In this document: positions 26,038-34,706 of the stretch, piece after piece
How the letters are laid out: each line of letters starts with the position of its first letter
Position numbering within the stretch: position 1 is the stretch's first letter
Source: Pirellulimonas nuda
Lineage (GTDB): Bacteria; Planctomycetota; Planctomycetia; Pirellulales; Lacipirellulaceae
DNA: 64,000 bases
Assembly: GCF_007750855.1 (NCBI RefSeq)
Contig: NZ_CP036291.1
Location: 4,774,001-4,838,000, forward strand
Direction: 5' to 3'
Made by a program: the position numbers and the translations under genes
Notes under the pieces: model-generated
Databases searched by the model: none
What the model saw: the letters and a program-made list of their open reading frames with translations, nothing else
What the model was told of the DNA's origin: nothing

Positions 26038-27971
26038 AGGGTCGGTTCGGGGGGCGCCGATTCCAGGGGCGCCGGCTCGGGGAGGCCCAGCGCCTCTTCC
26101 GCACCCCCATCGATCGGCGGGCAGCGACGCATCGGCTCCCGGATCACGGGGTGTCCGGCCCACCAGTGGGGCGTGGTCGACGCGTCGCGCAGCCGCGGCT
26201 CCCACGGACGCTCCGCCTTATCCAACTCGGCTGTCAGCAGCGGCGTGTGCGACCGGGCTACCTCGATCGACTCGGACGGCGGCGGGCAGACGCCGCAGCC
26301 CACGATCCGCGGCAAGATCGCCACGATCACCTCGTTCCGCTCGCGGTCGACGGTGCGGCGCTGGAACAAGTGGCCCACGCCCCACAGGTCGCCCAGGAAC
26401 ATCAGCTTGCTCTGGCGTTCGAAGTCCTTCTCCTGGATCAGCCCGCCGATGACGATGCCCCGCCCGTTGGGGAGCAGGACAGAGGTCTCCAGCTCGGTGG
26501 TTTCTTCTTCGGGCAGCGTGGTGGTGGGGTTGATGTCGCCGCTGGAGACCTTGGGCTGCACCTGCATCAGCACCTGACCGTCGGCGGTGATGTGGGGCGT
26601 CACCAGCAGCACCACCCCCAGCTCGAGAAACTGGACGTCCTGCAGCGTGCTGGTCTGCGTGGTGGTGGTGACAAAGTAGCCCAGCCGGCGGCCGATCTGG
26701 ATGCGGGACTGCTGCCCGTTGACCACCGACACCTTGGGCGAGGCCAGCGTCTTGGCGTCGTTGGTGGACGTGAGGCAATCGATCAGCCCGTTGAAGTCGC
26801 TGCCGTCGATCGTGAACACCATGCCGGGCCCGCCGTCGGTGGCGAACCCCTTCTCCCACAACTGCAGCTTGAACCCGCTGAGCTGGGCGATCGCGTCGAA
26901 GTTCACGCCGTGCGCCTTGTCCTTGCTCAGCTTCACCTGCAGGATGCGCGCCTCGATCATCACCTGCTGCGGCATCTGGTCTGCCTGCGCGATGTACTCC
27001 GCGGCCCGATCCAGAAACGGCGGCAGGTCTTCAATCACCACCTGCTCGGCGGTCTTGCGGCGGTCCTTGGAGTCGATCTCGCGGATGAACACCTTGCCGA
27101 CCGGCGAGAGCAGCCCCGCCACCACCGTCTCCACGTCCGCCGCGGCGGTGTAGTTCAGCGTAAACACACGCACCTCGCGCCCCTGGAAGAAGGGGCTCGA
27201 GGTAGAATCTTTCGAGACCGAGGTGACGTAAATCACGTCGTTGCGACGCGTCCAAGTGCAGTCGGCCACCGCCAACAACGCGTCGAGCGCGTTCTCCAGC
27301 GTGGTGGGCTGCAGCGTCACGGTGACCGGCTGCGTCAGGTCGCTGCTGGCAACGATGCTCAGCCCCTGCTGCTGCGCCAGCAGCGAGAGCACCGTGTGCA
27401 GCGGCGCGTCGCGCACCGCGATGGTCACGGCGCCGTTGACCACCTCCACGGTCCCCTGCAACTCGCCGGCCGGCGCCAGCGGCAGCAGCATCCGCCCCGG
27501 GCCCAGCGGCAACGCCTGGTCGGCGCCCGCAGCAGGCGCCGGCAGCGCTTCGGCGGTTGGTGGCGCGCCTGCCGGCAACGCGTCTGTCGGCAACGCGTCA
27601 GGCGGCGACGGCCCGCCCGGCAGCGCCGGGAACGGCGGCGCAAAGGGGTCGGGAGACGTGTCGATGTCTAGCTCCGGCCCCGCCGGGGCGGCGCCTTCTT
27701 GCCAATCGGCTGCCTGCCGAACCTCGCCCGCGACCAGCCGCGGCCGGCTCGGGCCGCCCCCCCAGGGGTCAACCGCCGGGCGGCCTCCCCAACCATCGGC
27801 CGAGTCACTGCAAGCGGGCGCCGCTTGCGGCCGAAGCGGAATCAGCCGCGCGACCCCCAAGCAGTACCCAGCCGACAGCGCGCAGACCACCCCAACCAGC
27901 AGCAAGCTGGGTCGCGAGCGCGGCGTCCTTCGACGCGCGACACCCTGTTCGGAGCGGTTAACAATGGGCAT
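26034..27971 (-). CDS. gspD: secretin, GspD/PilQ type
   Basis: The product is 645 aa. An N-terminal hydrophobic segment (about residues 22-44) and a long Pro/Ala-rich linker precede an N0/STN-like domain (about 165-240: RDAPLHTVLSLLAQQQGLSIV). A NolW-type N domain follows (VRVFTLNYTAAADVETVVAGLL), then the secretin barrel from about residue 310. Barrel motifs visible are VMIEARILQVKLSKD, ASPKVSVVNGQQSRIQIG, VTPHITADGQVLM, LLPNGRGIVIGGLIQEKD and LGDLWGVGHLFQRR, a variant of the VPxLxxIPxxGxLF signature. It would form the outer-membrane channel of the machine. It is transcribed alone, opposite to the pseudopilin genes. Confidence 0.92.
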   Translation of the reverse strand: MPIVNRSEQGVARRRTPRSRPSLLLVGVVCALSAGYCLGVARLIPLRPQAAPACSDSADGWGGRPAVDPWGGGPSRPRLVAGEVRQAADWQEGAAPAGPELDIDTSPDPFAPPFPALPGGPSPPDALPTDALPAGAPPTAEALPAPAAGADQALPLGPGRMLLPLAPAGELQGTVEVVNGAVTIAVRDAPLHTVLSLLAQQQGLSIVASSDLTQPVTVTLQPTTLENALDALLAVADCTWTRRNDVIYVTSVSKDSTSSPFFQGREVRVFTLNYTAAADVETVVAGLLSPVGKVFIREIDSKDRRKTAEQVVIEDLPPFLDRAAEYIAQADQMPQQVMIEARILQVKLSKDKAHGVNFDAIAQLSGFKLQLWEKGFATDGGPGMVFTIDGSDFNGLIDCLTSTNDAKTLASPKVSVVNGQQSRIQIGRRLGYFVTTTTQTSTLQDVQFLELGVVLLVTPHITADGQVLMQVQPKVSSGDINPTTTLPEEETTELETSVLLPNGRGIVIGGLIQEKDFERQSKLMFLGDLWGVGHLFQRRTVDRERNEVIVAILPRIVGCGVCPPPSESIEVARSHTPLLTAELDKAERPWEPRLRDASTTPHWWAGHPVIREPMRRCPPIDGGAEEALGLPEPAPLESAPPEPTL

Positions 27972-28568
27972 TACGTTTCAGGCAGTCGCGGTCAGGAGGT
28001 GTTCACTAGCAAAGCTAGCGACCGCACTGACCGCGCAGGAGTTTCCGGCTGTTCGGTCTGTATCGGTTATCCAACACAACGAACTCTTGCGGCGTGCCGC
28101 GACCTCGCCGAAATCAACCAGCGGCACGGGCGCTCCGATGCTGGCAGGCAGCGCTGCGGGCGCCCTTGCCCGGACAGCTTAGCGGCGATTGAAAAGCCGC
28201 CCGACCGACCGGCTCGAGGCCGAGCACACGCGGCCCGATTGTTCCGGCCTTCTGCCTCGCAAATAGCCACTCCTTGGGGGATAATCAACAAGCAATCGAC
28301 CTCTCCCTGGGGGGGCCGAGCGGGGGGTGCTGCGCGCGTGCATCGGGGCACGCGCGGCGCGTGGCGGGGCGCGGGGTTTTGTCCAGGAGGTGTCCGATGG
28401 GTGGGGGGATGTGTCCGCTGGACGGAGGTTTGGTCCCGCTCGGCGGGGGGCGCCGGGGGGAGACATCGACGTAAGTCGTTGCGGCGCGGGGCGCGGGTAG
28501 GGGTTTTGTCCGAAAATCGTCCCCCACCAAGACGCCAAACAGCGGACAAAAGGACAAAACTCCAAAGC
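27972..28568. other. 597-base intergenic region with G-rich tract
   Basis: This region separates the start of the secretin gene from the end of the sigma-54 activator gene. It should contain the secretin promoter, but no boxes were assigned. Bases of about 28304-28480 on the plus strand hold repeated runs of four to seven G (for example 28304, 28316, 28400, 28442), dense enough to allow G-quadruplexes. GTTTTGTCC at 28503-28511 is inverted as GGACAAAAC at 28552-28560, just downstream of the activator stop. Short open frames here (such as 28274-28474 plus) show no recognisable product. Confidence 0.55.
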
Positions 28569-30101
28569 TCAACCGGCGCCGGCCGCCTCGACCTTGGCGC
28601 GCACCGTGCGGCGGTCGAGGCCCAGCGCCGCGGCGGTTTGCTCGTAGCTGCCGGTGCGGGCGTAGTGGGCGGCCGCGTACTGGCTCAACAGTTGGGCAGC
28701 GGTCAGCTCGCCGCGGTGGGCCCGGTCGAGCCAGGCGGGCCGGTCTGGCTCGGGCGCCGCACGCGGCGCGGGGGGGGCGTAGGCCTTGCGGATTAGCACG
28801 CTGCGGACGCACTGTTCGAGCTCGCGGATGTTGCCGGGCCAGGGGTAGTCGGGGGGCAGGTTGGCGTCGGCCCACGCCTGGACCTCGTCGGCTAGGCCGT
28901 CGGCCTCGTCCCCCGCGGCCCGCTGGGCGATGTGCCGTACCAGCTCGCCGAACGACTCGGGTCGGTCGGCGAGGTGGTCGCGGAGCGAGGGGGCTTCGAT
29001 CCTGTCGGAGCAGAGTCGGTAGTAGAAGTCCGTGCGGAACGAGCCGTGGGCCATCTGCGCCGCGAGGTCGCGGTTGGTGGCGGCGATGATCCGCCCCTCG
29101 AACACGCGGGGCCGCGGGTCCCCCAGCCGGTTGAAGGTGCGGTCTTGCAACACACGCAGCAGCTTGACCTGGATCTGTTCGTCCAGCTCGCCCACCTCGT
29201 CCAGGAACACGGCGCCGTGCCCGGGACAGGCCTCGAACCAACCGACGCGGTCCGCGGTGGCGCCGGTGAACGCGCCGCGGCAGTGGCCGAACAGCTCCGA
29301 CTCGATCAGCGTCGGCGACATCGCCGAGAGGTTCAGCGGCAGGAACGCCTGGGCGCCGTCGCCGGTGAAGCACTCGCGCTCAGGGCTGAACGCGATGTAC
29401 TGCGACAAGCCAATCGCCCGTGCGACCAACTCCTTTCCCGCGCCGGTGGGCCCGGTGACCAGGGTCGCCAGGTCGCGCATCCGTGCGTACAGGCTGCGGC
29501 GGTAGCGACGCATGTCGTGCGTGAAGATGGAGAGCCACACGTTGGCGCGGAGCTGGGCGGCGGGGCGGGACTCGCCGAGCAGGTGGTCGTAGATCGCAAA
29601 GAACGCGCGACGGATCTGGAACAGGCACGCAAACAGATGGGCAGGAGAAAGCATGTCCGGCAGCCGCGACCCCACGGGGCCAAAGAAGTGGTCGTAGTCG
29701 CGGGCGAAGTCCCGCCACAACGCGCCGGCCGCCCCCTGCGTGGGGCGCGCCACCTTGGCGAGCCGGGTGTCGGAGACGGGCACCATGTGGCGGTAGTACA
29801 AGCAGTACGCGGCGGCGTCGACGTACCAGCCGAGCACGTCGGGGGCCAACCGGTCGCCCCCCGCGTGCGCGGCGCGGAGCCGCTCAACGACCTGCTCGGC
29901 CCGCTCGGCGAGCTGCTTAACGTTCACGCGCTCGCCGGCGGCCGCCCCGCCGCGTCGGCTCCACGCGAACTGGTCCTGCGGCTGGTAGAGGTCGCCAAGG
30001 GCTTCGGCCTCCAGGGCGATCCGCTCCGGCGTGAACGGATTGGAGTACGCCAGCCGGGACAGGGCGGCCAAGAACGCGCGGTCAGCGGCAGAGAGGTTCA
30101 T
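28569..30101 (-). CDS. sigma-54-dependent transcriptional activator (bacterial enhancer-binding protein)
   Basis: The product is 510 aa. The central AAA+ domain has Walker A GPTGAGKE (217-224), the sigma-54-contacting loop GAFTGA (276-281) and Walker B GAVFLDEVG (about 296-304). A sensor I region (AATNRDL) and WPGNIREL follow. The C-terminus is a Fis-type helix-turn-helix (YEQTAAALGLDRRTVRAKVEA). The first 210 residues contain no receiver, GAF, PAS or ACT domain; they are helical with an Arg/Tyr-rich segment (FTHDMRRYRRSLYARM) just before the ATPase. Near-consensus -24/-12 promoters lie before the next two plus-strand genes, its likely targets. The ATG at 30101 was taken as the first Met of the continuous domain. 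Confidence 0.9.
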   Translation of the reverse strand: MNLSAADRAFLAALSRLAYSNPFTPERIALEAEALGDLYQPQDQFAWSRRGGAAAGERVNVKQLAERAEQVVERLRAAHAGGDRLAPDVLGWYVDAAAYCLYYRHMVPVSDTRLAKVARPTQGAAGALWRDFARDYDHFFGPVGSRLPDMLSPAHLFACLFQIRRAFFAIYDHLLGESRPAAQLRANVWLSIFTHDMRRYRRSLYARMRDLATLVTGPTGAGKELVARAIGLSQYIAFSPERECFTGDGAQAFLPLNLSAMSPTLIESELFGHCRGAFTGATADRVGWFEACPGHGAVFLDEVGELDEQIQVKLLRVLQDRTFNRLGDPRPRVFEGRIIAATNRDLAAQMAHGSFRTDFYYRLCSDRIEAPSLRDHLADRPESFGELVRHIAQRAAGDEADGLADEVQAWADANLPPDYPWPGNIRELEQCVRSVLIRKAYAPPAPRAAPEPDRPAWLDRAHRGELTAAQLLSQYAAAHYARTGSYEQTAAALGLDRRTVRAKVEAAGAG

Positions 30102-30220
30102 GCACCAAATGTACACCGCAGGCGCATAATGTGTCGATCGAGTCGTCCTGGCTGTTTGTCCGGCGCTGCTCGCATTCCCGTAACCCATTCCCCGACAAGC
30201 ACTTACCTCTTTCGCAAAAC

Positions 30221-30240
30221 GCTGGCGCCGGGCTTGCTTT
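30221..30240 (+). promoter_or_regulatory. predicted sigma-54 promoter before the membrane protein gene
   Basis: TGGCGCCGGGCTTGCT at 30223-30238 has GG at 30224-30225 and GC at 30236-30237, separated by exactly ten bases. It matches the TGGCACG-N4-TTGCW consensus at about 10 of 12 positions. The predicted start of transcription is near 30249, 67 bases before the ATG at 30316. Confidence 0.65.
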
Positions 30241-30315
30241 GGAGTGCGTCGCCTACCGCCACGGGCGTCCGTGGCGAGCGGAGGGCGCCACTGCATTCCC
30301 GGGGGAAGTCGAGCC

Positions 30316-32460
30316 ATGTCCAGTCCGCATTCTTTCGGCCCAGAAGGGGCCAGCTTCGAGACGTTCGAGATGCCGCCGACGCCAGAACCGACACCGACGC
30401 CTTCGGCCCCTCCCGGCGACCCGCCGCGGGCGAGCTTCCTAGAGATGGTGCTCGACCCCCGCAGCCTAGCCGCGTTGATGGCGGCCGGAGCGGGGCTGCT
30501 AACGCTGGGGCTGATCGCTTGGTTGTGGTCGCAAGGGGTGTTCGACGATGCAGAGGTAGTGGCTTGGTGCCTGGGGACAGCCAACCTGACGCTGATCGCC
30601 GCCGGCGTTGCTACCGCAAGCCGTTCGCGGTTCGCCACGGCAGGCCGCGCGCTGACGCTATTGGGCTGCGTGGTGATGCCGCTGAACCTGTGGTTCTACG
30701 ACGCGCAGGGGCTGGTGACGTTGGCCGGCGGGGGCAACCTGTGGGTCGCGGCGCTCGCCTGCTGCGTGGTGTACGCCGTGTGCGCGTGGCTGCTACGCGA
30801 CCCGTGGCTGGTGTACGCCTCGGTGGGGGGCGTGGCGATGACCGGGATGTTGTTCCTGGCCGACGCAGACATCGCCCGCTTCTGGGAGATCGTGGCGCCC
30901 TCAACGCTGCTGGTGGTGCTGGGCGCGGTATGCATCCACGCAGAACGACTCTTCCCCGCGGCGCCGGGGCCCTACTCGCGCGAGCGGTTTGGGACAGCCT
31001 TCTTCCGCGCGGGCCACATCGTGATGGCGAGTGGGTTGGTGGTGCTGTTGACCGGTTGCGTCACCGGCTGGGCGTACGACTCGTACTTTGTGGGTTGGGA
31101 CTTCGCGCGGCCCGATGTCGCCAGCGTCGCCCAGGCGCGGCTGGCCGCGTTGGCGCTGGTGGTGCTCGGCGCCTACAGCTACGGCTACTCGCAGGTCGTA
31201 GCGCCGCGTGGCCGAGCATTCGCCAAGGCGGCGGTTCTGATGCTGCTGTGGGGCGAGGTGCTGCTGCTGGACTGGATGGGCCTGCCGATACTTGGCGAAG
31301 AGCAGGTTGCGTTGTTGTCCCTGCTGCTGCTTGTGCTGGCGATCGTCTGCCGCGTGCTCAAGCGCGGCGCGACCACGATAGCCGAAGTGGCGCCGGTCGC
31401 CACGGCGCCGCTGCTGATCGCCGCCACGGGGCTGGCCGTCTCCAGCAGCGATCCCAACCACGGGCTGCTGGTGGCGGCGGGCGCTTCGCTCGCCGTAGCG
31501 AGCGGCTTGGCGGGCGCGGCTTCTGGCCGGCGGGCGCCCGTTGCGATGGCCGCACTGGCCGCCTGCATGGCGACCTGGCAGTCGCTGTGCTGGCTCGGCA
31601 TGACCACCTACGCCCCGCTGTTGGCGGCGTCGCTGGTCGGCGCCGCGGTGCTGGCTGCACGCGGCATGGGAGTGATGTCGCGTGGCGGCGAGGTCGCCGA
31701 GCGCGGCGCCGATTGGGCCGGGGGCGCGTTGCTGATGCTGGCCGGCGTGGGGGGCGTGCTGTTGGCGCTGGGGCGGCTGTTGGTCGGCGAGACGCAGTGG
31801 GACCTCGCCGGGCTGATGGCGGCGCAGGGGGCCATCGCTGGCGCCTCGGTGCTCGCGGCGCGTCAGCCGAGCCTGCGGCGCGTGCTGGGTTCGCTCGCCG
31901 CGGTGCAAGTCGTTACCGCGGCGCTGGTGGCCAACAGCCTGTCGCTGCTGGACGGCTGGCAGCGTGCAGAACTGTTGATCACGGCGTCGGGGTTGGCGTT
32001 GGTTGGTTCTGCGCTGGTCGGATGGCGACGCGAACGCTCGGGCGCGCACGATCCTTGGGTCGACGTCTGCTTCGCGGTCGGAAGTCTGCTGGCGTCGCTT
32101 GCGCCGGTCGCTGGGCTGCTAGACGTCCGGTTCTTCGGAGACGCGTTCTGGGCCTGGAGGATGCTGCACGAAACGGGCGTATTGGCGGTGGGCCTGGGCC
32201 TGCTGGCGGCCGGCGTGCTGAGCCGGGTGCGGTCTACAACGTTCGCGGGCGCCGGGATGCTGGCGGTGTATGTCGTGAGCCTCGTCGGTTTGATCCATGT
32301 GCCCGAAGAGCTGCAATCGACCGCCGTGTACTTGATGGTCGGCGGAGGCGCGTTCTTCGCGTCGGCGGTGCTGCTGAGCGTCTACCGCGACCGGCTGCTT
32401 TCGCTCCCGCAACGGATGAAGGAGGGAGAAGGGGTCTATCGCGTGCTGAAGTGGCGTTAG
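30316..32460 (+). CDS. large multi-pass membrane protein of unknown function
   Basis: The product is 714 aa. The ATG at 30316 was chosen; it opens with a 40-residue Pro/Thr/Glu-rich cytoplasmic-type segment (TFEMPPTPEPTPTPSAPP). About 18-20 hydrophobic helices follow, with short polar loops and no soluble domain. The composition resembles DUF2157/DUF2339-like polytopic proteins, but no signature was recognised. No transporter motif or catalytic residue stands out. It begins 67 bases after a predicted sigma-54 start site and is divergent from the sigma-54 activator gene, so it is probably an activator target. Confidence 0.7.
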   Translation: MSSPHSFGPEGASFETFEMPPTPEPTPTPSAPPGDPPRASFLEMVLDPRSLAALMAAGAGLLTLGLIAWLWSQGVFDDAEVVAWCLGTANLTLIAAGVATASRSRFATAGRALTLLGCVVMPLNLWFYDAQGLVTLAGGGNLWVAALACCVVYAVCAWLLRDPWLVYASVGGVAMTGMLFLADADIARFWEIVAPSTLLVVLGAVCIHAERLFPAAPGPYSRERFGTAFFRAGHIVMASGLVVLLTGCVTGWAYDSYFVGWDFARPDVASVAQARLAALALVVLGAYSYGYSQVVAPRGRAFAKAAVLMLLWGEVLLLDWMGLPILGEEQVALLSLLLLVLAIVCRVLKRGATTIAEVAPVATAPLLIAATGLAVSSSDPNHGLLVAAGASLAVASGLAGAASGRRAPVAMAALAACMATWQSLCWLGMTTYAPLLAASLVGAAVLAARGMGVMSRGGEVAERGADWAGGALLMLAGVGGVLLALGRLLVGETQWDLAGLMAAQGAIAGASVLAARQPSLRRVLGSLAAVQVVTAALVANSLSLLDGWQRAELLITASGLALVGSALVGWRRERSGAHDPWVDVCFAVGSLLASLAPVAGLLDVRFFGDAFWAWRMLHETGVLAVGLGLLAAGVLSRVRSTTFAGAGMLAVYVVSLVGLIHVPEELQSTAVYLMVGGGAFFASAVLLSVYRDRLLSLPQRMKEGEGVYRVLKWR

Positions 32461-32699
32461 TGTCCGTGCGTGCGGCTGCCAGCGGTCCGTCGGCGACTCT
32501 CCCCGGGGTCGCCGGCGGGCCAGGCGGCTCGCCGGCCACCCAGTGTCCGGTGCGTAACGCGGGCCTGCCCGCAACGGTGCGACGGGGAAAACGCCCAGCG
32601 GGACAGCGTCGTGCGTCAACTGGAGATTGCCGGCCCACACGGCACGCCTTTTGCGGCGTAGTTCTGGCAGGGCGCCGACATATAGGAGGTTTGTCCAAG
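32461..32699 (+). promoter_or_regulatory. regulatory region with sigma-54 promoter and upstream palindrome
   Basis: GGCACGCCTTTTGC at 32641-32654 has GG and GC exactly ten bases apart and keeps the GGCACG and TTGC blocks of the sigma-54 consensus. The predicted start is near 32666. A strong ribosome site (AGGAGGT, 32684-32690) precedes the ATG at 32700. A palindrome GCGGGC-CT-GCCCGC at 32559-32572 is centred about 100 bases upstream of the start, where an activator would bind. Another inverted repeat (CGGCGAC at 32491-32497, GTCGCCG at 32508-32514) may end the previous transcript. Confidence 0.65.
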
Positions 32700-33167
32700 A
32701 TGGCGTATATGCAAGTTCGTGATGTTTTGGCGCACGTGACCAAGCTCCGTCGCCGGGTGCGGAACAAGGCCCGGCGGTTTCAGGCGACCGCTTCGGACGA
32801 CATCATCGGGTCGCTGCTCGAGAGGCTTGAAGAGCACGACCGGTCGATGCACGGGTTCCAGGCCGAGCTGGAGCGCAACTCGCCCAAGGCAGTGCTCGAG
32901 ACCTGGATCCAGTTCCCAGACACCAAGCCGATCGAGAACGAGATCAGCGACCTGGGGCGGAAGGCTGAGGCAGACGACGCAGAGCAATTCATCGAGAAGC
33001 TCCTCGACCTCGACCAGCGTCTGCTGTCGCTCTACCACACCGCAGCCGAACAAACGCACGCTCCCAGCGTGCAGGAGTTCTTCCGCAAACTGGTAGACAT
33101 GGAATCGCAGAAGGCCCGGGCCAACAGTTGGAACGTCGCCCAGACGCAAGACGCTCGCCACCTGTAG
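32700..33167 (+). CDS. small helical protein, possibly ferritin-like
   Basis: The product is 155 aa. The start is well supported by AGGAGGT nine bases upstream of the ATG. The sequence is almost all helical, in four segments, with Glu/Asp/His at helix positions (LLERLEEHDRSMHGFQAELE, AEQFIEKLLDLDQRLLSLYH, FFRKLVDMESQKARANSW), which resembles a rubrerythrin/ferritin-like four-helix bundle. The spacing VLETWIQFPDT in the middle matches a family of short bacterial proteins I associate with that fold, but metal ligands cannot be assigned with certainty. A sigma-54 promoter lies directly upstream, so it may be a condition-specific product of the nearby activator. Confidence 0.65.
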   Translation: MAYMQVRDVLAHVTKLRRRVRNKARRFQATASDDIIGSLLERLEEHDRSMHGFQAELERNSPKAVLETWIQFPDTKPIENEISDLGRKAEADDAEQFIEKLLDLDQRLLSLYHTAAEQTHAPSVQEFFRKLVDMESQKARANSWNVAQTQDARHL

Positions 33168-33201
33168 CCGCCGGCGGGAGATCACGCGACGGGCGGGCTG
33201 C

Positions 33202-33224
33202 TATACTGGGGGGCTTCCTAGCCC
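33202..33224 (+). promoter_or_regulatory. possible -10 box and hairpin before the sulfatase gene
   Basis: TATACT at 33202-33207 is a good -10 hexamer, but no clear -35 box is seen 17 bases upstream. It is followed at once by GGGGCT-TCCT-AGCCCC (33209-33224), a stable hairpin that would lie at the very start of the transcript. The sulfatase ATG is at 33246. Confidence 0.35.
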
Positions 33225-33245
33225 CACCCGCCGGAGCAGTGAGCG

Positions 33246-34706
33246 ATGCAGTTCGTCTCAGGTTTAAGTGTGCTTGGTCTGTTAGTTTTCTTCGCGTCGA
33301 CAGGCAGCGCGGACTCCAGGCCGCCGAACGTGATTGTTGTATTCGTTGACGACATGGGTTACGCGGATGTCGGGCTGCAAGGGACAACCCCGGACGTCCG
33401 CACCCCGCACATCGATCGGCTGGGCGCCGGCGGCGTGCATTGCACGGCCGGATACATCACCGCGCCGCAGTGCAGCCCGTCTCGCGCGGGGCTGATCACG
33501 GGGCGCTACCAGCAACGCTTTGGCATGGACAGCATCGCCGACTGCCCGCTGCCCCTGGAAGAAACCACACTCTCCGATCGACTCTCGCGGGCCGGCTACA
33601 CGTGCGGGATGGTGGGCAAGTGGCACCTCTCCCCCCACGCCGGCAGCCTGGCCTGGGCACGCACCCACGCACGGATCAACGACCGCGGCCAGGCGGCGCT
33701 ATCGCAGTCGCAGGTGCTCGACTACTACCCGCACAAGCGGGGGTTTCAACAGTACTTCGTGGGCGAACGCAACCGCTATTACGCCAACTATTCCATCGGC
33801 GACAAACCGGCCAACGACGAGGCCGCGTGGACCGACGAGCCCGGCTATCGCATCGACATCCAGACCGAAGCCGCTCTGGAGTTCATCCGCAAGAACAAGG
33901 ACAATCCGTTCTTCTTAGACCTCAACTACTTTGCCCCCCACGTGCCGCTGGCGGCGCCCCAGGAGTACCTCGACCGCTTCCCTGGCCCGATGCCCGAGCG
34001 CCGTCGCTACGCCCTGGCGATGATCTCCGCCGTCGACGACGGCGTGGGAAGGCTGCTCGACCTGCTGGACGAGAGCGGCACCGCCGACGACACGCTGATC
34101 TTCTTCACCAGCGACAACGGCGCGCCCCTTGCGCTCACCCAGCCAGACAAACGCCCCATCGATAGCTTCGACGCGTCGTGGGACGGATCGCTTAACGATC
34201 CTTGGATCGGCGAGAAGGGGATGCTCTCCGAAGGGGGGATCCGCGTCCCCTTCCTCGTGCGCTGGCCGGCGCAGCTCCCGGCCGGCAGGGTGTACCCAGA
34301 GCCTGTCAGCTCGCTCGACATCGCCGCGACCGCCCTCGCCGCGGCGGGCGCCGAGGATCGCTCCGGTCTGGACGGCGTCGACATCTGTTCCTTTCTAGCC
34401 GGCGACACCGCTGGGCCGCCGCACGACTACCTGTTCTGGCGGTTCTGGTCGCAGGCGGCGGTCCGGTCCGGCAAGTGGAAGTACCTGACCGCGGGCGACG
34501 GCGCACGCGCGTTCCTGTTTGACCTCACGTCCGACGAACACGAGTGCCAAAATCTCCTCGAAGAGAACCCGCAGACGGCAGCGCGGCTTCGAAGGGCGCT
34601 CGAGGGCTGGGCGTCGGAGCTCCGCCCGGCCGGCATCCCTTCCGGGCCGATGAACCCCCAAGAGCAAGCCTGGTACTCTCACTATTTCCCAACGGCGCCG
34701 GAGTAA
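33246..34706 (+). CDS. secreted type I sulfatase (formylglycine-dependent)
   Basis: The product is 486 aa. A signal peptide (about 1-22, ending GSADS) is followed by the alkaline-phosphatase-fold sulfatase domain. NVIVVFVDDMGYADVG supplies two metal-binding Asp (35-36). CSPSR at 76-80 is the sulfatase motif whose Cys76 is converted to formylglycine, followed by AGLITGRY. A second metal site is FFTSDNGAP. The C-terminal subdomain ends WKYLTAGDG...LFDLTSDEHECQNL, as in the family. It is the first gene of the polysaccharide locus and probably removes sulfate esters from a marine glycan; the substrate cannot be read from the sequence. Confidence 0.93.
   Translation: MQFVSGLSVLGLLVFFASTGSADSRPPNVIVVFVDDMGYADVGLQGTTPDVRTPHIDRLGAGGVHCTAGYITAPQCSPSRAGLITGRYQQRFGMDSIADCPLPLEETTLSDRLSRAGYTCGMVGKWHLSPHAGSLAWARTHARINDRGQAALSQSQVLDYYPHKRGFQQYFVGERNRYYANYSIGDKPANDEAAWTDEPGYRIDIQTEAALEFIRKNKDNPFFLDLNYFAPHVPLAAPQEYLDRFPGPMPERRRYALAMISAVDDGVGRLLDLLDESGTADDTLIFFTSDNGAPLALTQPDKRPIDSFDASWDGSLNDPWIGEKGMLSEGGIRVPFLVRWPAQLPAGRVYPEPVSSLDIAATALAAAGAEDRSGLDGVDICSFLAGDTAGPPHDYLFWRFWSQAAVRSGKWKYLTAGDGARAFLFDLTSDEHECQNLLEENPQTAARLRRALEGWASELRPAGIPSGPMNPQEQAWYSHYFPTAPE

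Noticed and set aside
25626-27671. 681-codon plus-strand frame across the secretin gene
   Set aside because: Composition is shadow-like and it covers a secretin with clear family motifs on the opposite strand and part of a signal-peptide-bearing gene.
28274-28474. 66-codon plus-strand frame through the G-rich tract
   Set aside because: Gly/Arg-rich product explained by the G-runs; no ribosome site.
28932-32699. Plus-strand frame of over 1,200 codons running into the small ferritin-like gene
   Set aside because: It is antisense to the sigma-54 activator and out of frame with the membrane protein; only its last 155 codons, with their own ribosome site, are real.
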